Below, in pieces: positions 56,901 through 64,000 of a stretch of 64,000 nt of DNA. How positions within the stretch are numbered: position 1 is the stretch's first letter; every line of letters starts with the position of its first letter. Location of the stretch: positions 62,001 through 126,000 of the forward strand of contig JABAKD010000021.1 of the NCBI GenBank assembly GCA_012845835.1, given 5' to 3'. The position numbers and the translations under genes are program-made. A model generated the notes under the pieces. That model was not told where the DNA came from. It searched no databases and saw only the letters and a list, made by a program, of their open reading frames with translations. The DNA comes from Undaria pinnatifida (taxonomy: Eukaryota > Sar > Phaeophyceae > Laminariales > Alariaceae).

Positions 56901-59900
56901 AACCGCCAGGCATACTCAACGTCTCTGAGGAAGCTGCGGACGCTCTTCTTCAATCAAATGGAAAAATGCAGGAGGAGCGCTTCGCGAAACACGGCGTGTC
57001 TTTTACCTCCAAACATTTCGCCTACGCGGCGTAGTGTACCGTGAAGTGCTTGTTTTGAGTTTGCTGTTTTTCTTTGAAGAGGTCCTTGACGAATCCCTCG
57101 GACACGGGTAACGAAAGGGTATCTGGCAGTGTTGGATCAGGATGTCCCCTTGCTTGCTAGAGCGTGTCGCGATGGGTTGTGTCATCAAGACCCACTCCAT
57201 CGAGCAACGAGACATGCGCATCTAACACTGCTAAACGCTCTTCCATTTTTGCGAGAGGAATTCAAGGAAGACCTTCTTCGGCCAAATTGAGCAAACTCAA
57301 GACCAGCACTTTGCGAAACACGGAGAACAGGCGAACTTTACAAGCGCGTAGAAGAGCTTCCACGACCTCCGCGAACACGGACAACGGAAGGGCATTTGGC
57401 AGTGTCGGATCAGGATATGATTTTCCTTGATAAAGCGCGTTACGATGAGGTATGTCCTCGAGACACACTCCATCCAAACAAAACAATACTAGCTTCACAC
57501 AAAGCAATACTAGCTTCACACTGCCAGGAGCCTTTCCACTTCACGTTCTCGAGGAAGAGTAGGCAGCCTTTCCTCTCTCGAATGAGGACTGTGCCGACGG
57601 CCTCTGCGACAACCACTCCATCAAGTAAGGAAGTCTGATCATCTAGCACTGCCAGGCGCTCTTCCCGTTTACGTGTTCGGGTCGAACAGAGCCTGCGTCC
57701 ACTGCCTACGCGACAACCACTCCATTATAGGAAGAGGATACATATCCTGCTCCAACACTACCAGGCGCTTTTCCAATTTAGCAATTTAGGCGTTTTCATT
57801 GGAGGTCAAGGAATCTCTTCCTCGACCAAACAGAGAAACATTGTAGCTCCTACGTTCCGCACTCGGCGAAACGCTCGTCTTGCGCTTTCCCTACTTGTCC
57901 AAAGAACTGCTTTCTCGACATCCTCGAAGACACAAAGCGGAAGGGCGTCCGGCACTGTGGGACAGGATATCGTCTACCACCATGGAAGGCGTCGTCACGA
58001 CACACTTCATGAAGGAATAACACAACCTGATCCGAAGCTGCCACGCGCCCTCCCAGTGTACGTGTTCGAGAAAGAGGAGGTGCTTTCCAGGATAAACAAA
58101 AAAAGAAAGTCATGCGCGTCGCGAAACATATAGCGTTTTTGTCTCTTAAATATTCTCTTACGCGCCGTGCTGGTGAAGCGATCGTTTAGCGGCTTCTGAA
58201 TGTGGTCGAGGAAAAACTCTCTTGGCCTTCTCGAACACGAGTAATGAAAAGATTCGTGGCTGTATTGGATGATAAGGTCGTCTTCTTTGATACAACGTGT
58301 TGCGATTGAGTGCGTCGACGCACGCTCGTCAAAGAGGAAGACATCTGCATCCAACCATGTCAGGCATCTTTCCGTTTTGGGTGCTCGAGAAAGTCGATGA
58401 AGTTTTTCCTAGGCCGAATAGGAAAGGTGACGACTGCGTCATTGACGACCTCTCCATTAAGGAAGTTGACATATTCATCCAACACCTCGAGACGCCATTC
58501 CACTTTAAGTGTTCGGGCCACACTGAGACCACGCTCACCGCCTCTGCTATCCCATCGCCTCGTCTGATAGAAGAAGAGGTGTCCTTTCCGGTACAAAGGA
58601 ACAGAAACGTTAAACAATCCCGAAAAAGACGGAAAGTTAATTAACCAACCGGCAATCGCTTCACGAGAAAAATTATTACTTCCCTCTATTGCCATCCGTA
58701 TGCAATACTGTCTGGCGCCCTTCAAGGTTACTTGCCAGGGGACGTTGAAGCTCTTCCTCAGCCAAACAGAGGAACCGCAAGTCAAGTGGCTCGTGAATAC
58801 GTCGGGTTCTACACGTCGGCAAAGGTCGGTTACGCGCAGTCAATTCTGCGATCACATATCATACGTATTCCCTATTAGGCAGAGCAAGGGCTTTCTCGGC
58901 TTCCCCAACAAGAAACACGAAACGGGGTGGATAAGAGTATCTTCTTGCTTCATGGAGAATGTCGTCTGCGACGCACTCCATGGAGGAAGGCGACGTCCCG
59001 ATCAAAACCAGCGAGGCTCCCGACCACCTTACGCCTTCGACGTAGCAAGCCTATTGCCGTATTTAAGATGTTCCGTTTCCTCTACCCGATCGAGGCAGAG
59101 CTACCTGGACATCTTCGAACACGTCATCAACGCCATCAACGTCATCAACGCCATCGATGTCATCGACGTCATTAAACGGCGGATAGAAGTGTCGGATAGG
59201 AATATTCGGCGGATCACTCGTCTTTGCGGCCTCTCCGTTTGGCCAAAAAAGAGTTTCCCCAATGCCATCGGACGCAAAAAGTGGAAAGGCGGCAGGCATG
59301 GGTGGGTCTGGATGTCGTCGCGACTCACTCCGTGAAATAAAACGATAACAAGATCCCAACAGCCCAGCGCCCTTCACATATCACAAACGATAACAAGTCC
59401 ACCAAGCTCTTCTTCGGCAAATATAGAGACTGTGTCGGACTGTCTCCGCGACGATCACTCCAGGGAGGAGCAAAACACTGTCCTCCCGGCACACCACAAT
59501 TAATCACCCCCCCCCCTGTTACTATCCGCATACAAAGCATCCAGGCGCCCGCCCACTTGGCGCGTTCGAGGACCTCGAGGATCCGTTATCTCAGCGAAGA
59601 TGAGAAACCGCATGACGCCCACGCGCCGTACGTGGCAAAGCGCTCGTCTTCAGCTTTTCCTGCTTGGCCGAGGAAAAGATTAATCTGTTTCCTCGGAAAG
59701 GTATGCTGCAATGGCACCTGACAGGATCAGGATGTCGTGTTCCGTCATGGAATGTGTCGTCGAGACACTGTCCATTATCTAAGACGAAAACCTAGCCCAA
59801 ACCCGCCAGGCACACATAACGTGCTCGACTAAGCTGACGAAGCTCTTCCTCAGCCAAATAGAAACCAATGCCAGTCGAATAGGTCCTAGACGAATCCCTC

Positions 59901-60280
59901 GGACAGACAAAATGAAAAGGCATCTGGCAGTGTTGGATCAGGATGTCCCCTTGCTTGATAGAGCGTGACGCGATGGGGCATGTTATCGAGACGCACTCCA
60001 TCAAGCAACGCAACACACCCATCCACCATTGCTAGACGCCCTGCTATTTTTCGTGTTCGAGGAACTCGAGGAAGGCCTTCTTCGGCCAAAACTAAGCAAA
60101 CTCAAGGAAATCAGTTAACGGTACACGCCTCATGGGCGAAGATTGAAGATGCGAAGAAGAGAGCTTCCCCGATCCCGGCGAACACATGGAAAGGGTGTCT
60201 GGCAGTGTTGGACTCGGATATCGGCTTTGCTTGATGGAGGGTGTAGCGTTGGAGTGTGTAGACACACTCCATTCAAACAA
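53990..60280. repeat. 6.3-kb array of alternating inverted repeats
   Basis: Throughout this stretch the same motifs recur on both strands: GGCAGTGTTGGATGAGGATG followed by GATGGAGTGTGTCGTC, and their reverse complements GACACACTCCATCAAGG, CATCCAACACTGCCAGGCGC and TTCCACTTTACGTGTTCGAG. Clear inverted junctions lie near 54675, 56068, 56853, 57170, 57450, 57990, 58300, 58960, 59750, 59985 and 60260 (about sixteen in all). The sharpest is at 60251-60270, where two 9-base arms flank 2 bases. Between junctions there are AAGCTCTTCCTCGGCCAAAC- and CGCTTCGCGAAATACGGCG-like blocks. Copies are perhaps 70-85 percent alike. The many short frames on both strands are by-products. No domain is recognised. 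Confidence 0.88.
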
Positions 60281-61700
60281 AACGAGAAAAAAGAGCGTTC
60301 GCTCGTAGTATACCGCAGGGCAAAAGCAAACACACACGATGTAGACCACAAACTTACGATACGCAATAGATCACCGCGACAACGTGCATGAAAGCATGGA
60401 CAGCTTTTAAAGGGTTTCTGCGGCAAGGAGATGGTAGACAACACGAAACGTACCCAGAAGTGATAGCATAACAGATTGGGTGTGCGTGTGGGGGGATATT
60501 TTTGCACTAGAAAAAAGTTACATAATTCTGAAGCAAACAGTGTTCGACCCCACCCAGGAACTTGCATTGGGCAGGCCTAAAAATTTCGCGTGGCGCAAGG
60601 TGTCCGGGACAAGTTTCATTCACCACACACATTTTCGTACGCGTCATACGAGCTCCAGCCAAAAAACTACTTACCAGGAATCTCCAAACAAATCTCCAAG
60701 TTGCATTCATAAACAGTACAGTTAGTTTTGCTACTTGAAACAAGCCTTGGGTGGTGGTCATAGGTGCGACTCGTGTAACCTCCGCGTTACTCGTTGCTTT
60801 CGTTTCGCAGTGCGAATGAATTCGGCGAGCAGCAAAAATGGCGAGCCCTAAGCGCAACAAAACAAAGACTGTACCGTGTGGAGCGGGGAGAGGACACCTG
60901 TGACCACAGAATGATCCCAAAGGTCGGCGAGGGCAAGGCCCGAAGTAAAGACTGACGAAATGGAAACGGAAACGGTAGTACCCAACCGACTTTCAACAGC
61001 ACGCCCAAAAAAAAAAAAAAAATGCCACTGACGCATGCTCGTTGCCGTGGGGGCAAGGACTTGAACATCTCGCGCCTGGTAGAACTTAAAACCCGAAACA
61101 AGGGAACATGGCAAGTGCATGAACGAAGCCATGACTGCCTTATCAACGGTACGCCAACCACTGCAATGGTACTAACGAAACCCAACTGGCTCGTGAACGC
61201 TACATTCAGCACCCTACCGCGCCCACAATGGCTCGCCCTGGCATTCAACACACACCTCTTGATAATTCTGGAGCATCTCCCGCATCTCCCACATTCCCTC
61301 GTATACCAGTCATTGCCACCCAATCAGCTCCGAGGCCGGCCTGATCATCCCCGCGTCCCCGCCCCGTCCAATGTCAGGCTGCTCGCCCTCCGCCTCCTCC
61401 TCCTCCCCCCCCCCGACCCCCTCCATCGCATCCGGTTCCCCGCTTCGTCGCCAGGTACGCCCTGTCCGCGGCCACAATAGGGAGCAATGAGTAGTAAGGG
61501 TCGATATATGGTGTGCCACAGCAAAACGATCACGTTATTGCTGGAGGTCGATTTATTCATTGCAGATCATGGGTGCAACCTCAGAGTCGAGGCAATCGAT
61601 TGTGACCGCCTTATGCCAGGAAACCGCCATAGGGTTAGGGATACCGCCCCATTAGGGGACCCCTACTGCAACTATAAATATCGTTCATCGTTCATCGTTC
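60281..61700. other. No supported gene
   Basis: Overlapping frames at 60507-61560 on both strands lack domains. A poly-A run of 15 (61007-61021) is present. The minus-strand frame at 61310-61519 is Gly/Glu-rich low complexity. Confidence 0.35.
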
Positions 61701-61757
61701 ATCGGAGTGGGAGTGGGAGTGGGAGTGGGAGCGGGAGCGGGAGTGGGGGCGGGTCGT
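61680..61757. repeat. CGTTCAT and GGGAGT short tandem repeats
   Basis: Three TCGTTCA units (61680-61700) followed by GGGAGT/GGGAGC hexamers (61706-61755). Confidence 0.95.
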
Positions 61758-61821
61758 AGAGGGATCAGGATGTCACCTGGGAGAAGGGTGTGTCAAAACA
61801 CAAATACATATCAATAGTCAA

Positions 61822-61890
61822 GTATGGTACTAGTGGAGTATGGTACTAGTGAAGTATGGTACTAGTCAAGTGTGGTACTAGTGAAGTATG
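61822..61890. repeat. 18-bp minisatellite
   Basis: AAGTATGGTACTAGTGGAGT-like units, four copies, each with the palindrome ACTAGT. Confidence 0.9.
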
Positions 61891-61915
61891 GCAGTAGCCA
61901 TTTTCACCCGGGCTA

Positions 61916-62460
61916 TGATAGGGGGGGTCCCCATTTTGACTACTTGGCAAGGCGGGTATCCCCCTAATCACTGCTGTGCAGGAGGGGTGCCCTCATTTTC
62001 ACTAGTACGTAGGGGGGGTGCCTAAGTTTTCACTGCTCCGGGTAGGGGGGGGGCGGGGCTCTTTTATCTACTGGCTAGAGGGGTTAGGTGTCCACATGTT
62101 CACTACTCTGGGTAAGGGGGGTATCTCCCCTTTCATTACTGGGCAGGGGGGGTATCCCCCTTTTTACAATTGGGTAGGGGGGTGCCCCCATTTCTACTCT
62201 TTTTGGGTGGGTCAGGGTACCCCACTATTCACTGCCCTGGGTTCCTTTCTTTTCACTTCTCCGGCTTGGGGGGGGTACCCCCCTTTCCACCACTGAGTAG
62301 GGGGGGTACCCCCCTTTCACTACTGGGTATGGGCGGATACCCCCTTTTCACTACTGGCTCCCCCTTTACCCCCTTTTCACAACTCTGGTTAAGGAGGGGT
62401 ACCCCCTTTTCACTACTGGGTAGGGGGGGGTACCCCCTTTACCCCTTTACCCCTTTTTCA
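61916..62460. repeat. About 31-bp minisatellite built on GGGGGGTACCCCCC
   Basis: About seventeen units of GGGGGGTACCCCCCTTT plus TCACTACTGGGTA. The core is a self-complementary 14-mer and the array carries G runs on both strands. Confidence 0.95.
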
Positions 62461-62930
62461 TCACTGTGTTATGCTTTTATACTCGTACTATTATACCTCC
62501 AATTTCACAACCCAGTTTAGGCCACCCTGTGTGAGGCTCTGCTGTGCCTTACTCGATCCCTGGCAGTACAAATGCTTTGTCGGCTCCGCGCAACAAGCAA
62601 TCACATGGCGGTGGATACCTCGTAATCGGAAACTTCACAAAGAGGCCCCTCGTAAAACTGCACCCCGTATCGGGGTCCCTGGCGACTGTGTCCCAAATAG
62701 AGATCTAGAATCGGCGCCAAGCATTGTTTCGACGACAGTTTTATTTTCCTGAACTGCCGTAGTGATTATTTGATGGCGAGCTACAACTGCAATCTAGCGC
62801 GCGATGTGTGATGACGAGGGCATCTCCGTACATTGGTCAGTATTAAATGGACATCTATTAATTGTCCCTTTTTGTATCAGGTGTAGTGGATGATAGTCAA
62901 CTTAGTTGCTGAACGTTCTGTATGGCGTCA
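62461..62930. other. No feature seen
   Basis: Short frames only; nothing recognised. Confidence 0.4.
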
Positions 62931-62969
62931 CGAACCTCAAGCAACAAATGCAGTATTCCCCCGGGGACT

Positions 62970-63330
62970 GCGGCCTCGCACGACTGTGAGAACACCAACA
63001 GCAAGCGCGCCATTGGCCATTGGCTGGCGCACCGGCCCCACCCAATGGTTAATTACATTCTTGTTGTCTTTGTTGTTACAGTCGTGTGGGGCGGTATCGT
63101 CTCGGGCGATCACCGTTTGGGTCCCCGATTGGTTGGAGTCGTAGATGTATGGAAGGCTCTCTGATCCAGGCATGCGACCGCAACTTTCCATCGTGCCTCT
63201 GTCCTTACGAGTCCCAGACAATGGTGTACCCAGATTTTGGGATTCAACCGCACCGTGTGGAGCGGTATCGTCCATGGGGATCAACATTTTTCGACCTTTG
63301 TTCGATGAGGTTTTATATAGACTTGTTGGG
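62970..63330 (+). repeat. Diverged members of the 38-kb CCAAT repeat
   Basis: GTGTGGGGCGGTATCGTCTC and CACCGTGTGGAGCGGTATCG resemble the ACACCGTGGGGGGCAGTGTC block of 37911-38540, with ATTGG/CCAAT phrases between. Confidence 0.55.
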
Positions 63331-63379
63331 AAATCTTCGTCCGGGGATGTAACGGATAATATTATTGAATACCAGATAC

Positions 63380-63550
63380 GGTAAGGCCCCCCCAATAGTT
63401 CCGGTTGAGTAGTGTCACTGCCCTCTATAATTCCGGTATGATCACGTGGCACGACTAGGAGTCTCAATAGTAACTGTGTATGGCAGCCTTACTCCCAATG
63501 GTGCAGGTGTCCTGAATAGTGCCGGTTTGTTGGGCTATTAATAACACATG
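63380..63550. repeat. Isolated CCGG(C/T)ACTAT motif units
   Basis: AATAGTTCCGGTTGAGTAGT, ATAATTCCGGTATGATCAC and AATAGTGCCGGTTTGTTGG recall the core of the 32-bp minisatellite at 16.7 kb in inverted form. Confidence 0.5.
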
Positions 63551-64000
63551 CCGCCACTTCTGGGAATCCCCCACAGTAGGATCTGGGGGCGCATACACGC
63601 CCAACCAGAAATAGTGCGTCCTTGAGCACTGTAGGAGTCCTTGGCCCAAGAACTGCACAATGCCCCTCGACGTGTTGACACGACTAGTGCTCCGTAAAAA
63701 AAAGAGTACAATACTGTATAACACTGTATAACATGTTTTTTTCTACAAGCTGACGTCTACAAACAAACCCACGCATCGGCCAGGTCAGATCCCTATCAAA
63801 CATTCATGATCTGTGTTATTGAAGACAGATTGATCCCTGGTCCACATTATCTACATGGCCTAGATCATGTTGCTGGGTTACAGCCGAATGGTCTCAATGC
63901 TCTCGCACATCCTTCCTCAACGGATTGCACATGCATTACACAGATTCTGCACAACATACCAAGACTACAGATATAGAAGCTATTCATCATAGATGGTCTA
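63551..64000. other. No feature seen
   Basis: No coding segment or repeat beyond ACTGTATAACACTGTATAAC at 63713-63732. Confidence 0.4.

Noticed and set aside
60787..61323. 178-residue minus-strand frame
   Set aside because: Contains Phe-rich translation of a poly-A run and Cys-rich low-similarity sequence; overlaps an equally long plus-strand frame.

Overview
This is a eukaryotic, repeat-dominated window, probably accessory or subtelomere-like DNA of an algal or other stramenopile genome. A brown alga is my best guess, but this is inference from four things: intermediate GC with no bacterial gene organisation, TTAGGG/CCCTAA-type telomeric tracts, GT-AG-like splice signals beside short open segments, and abundant decayed LTR and tyrosine-recombinase elements. 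No complete host gene can be supported. No rRNA genes, CRISPR arrays or bacterial-style operons are present.

Layout. 1-1.1 kb: broken gag of one LTR retroelement on the minus strand, running off the left edge. 3.6-4.5 kb: a 24-bp minisatellite. 4.66-14.83 kb: a block bounded by a matched pair of 105-bp inverted repeats. It contains a decayed minus-strand Ty3/gypsy-like element. Read 14.2 to 5.7 kb, this has a Gly-rich and coiled-coil gag N-terminus, a gag core with CCHC knuckle, an in-frame 77-residue repeat block, a NADAR (YbiA-like) domain, the tail of RNase H, integrase (H2C2 finger plus a DDE core that has lost its Glu) and a pol C-terminal domain. The reverse-transcriptase core is not visible.

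14-30 kb: tandem repeats, a 500-bp TAG microsatellite, a tRNA-like sequence, telomere-like tracts beside short related coding-like pieces, and a duplicated exon-like pair at 25.2 and 25.6 kb. A terminal-exon candidate ends at 28980. 30-41 kb: minisatellites, a pyrimidine-rich stretch with no gene, a C-tract-rich tandem block, and several members of a dispersed family. 41.1-42.06 kb: a long inverted-repeat (foldback) element. 42.3-44.3 kb: an AAGCTT-centred palindromic satellite interrupted three times by telomeric repeats. 47.6-48.3 kb: a decayed tyrosine recombinase (DIRS/Crypton-like), with an interstitial telomeric tract about 0.7 kb beyond it. 54-60.3 kb: a 6-kb array of alternating inverted copies able to form hairpins. 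61.7-62.5 kb: G/C-rich minisatellites.

There is no gene network to reconstruct. The functional content is the debris of mobile elements, and the most unusual combination is the NADAR domain and 77-residue repeats inside a gypsy-like element. Next are the repeated coupling of telomeric tracts with other repeats, and the 6-kb palindromic array.
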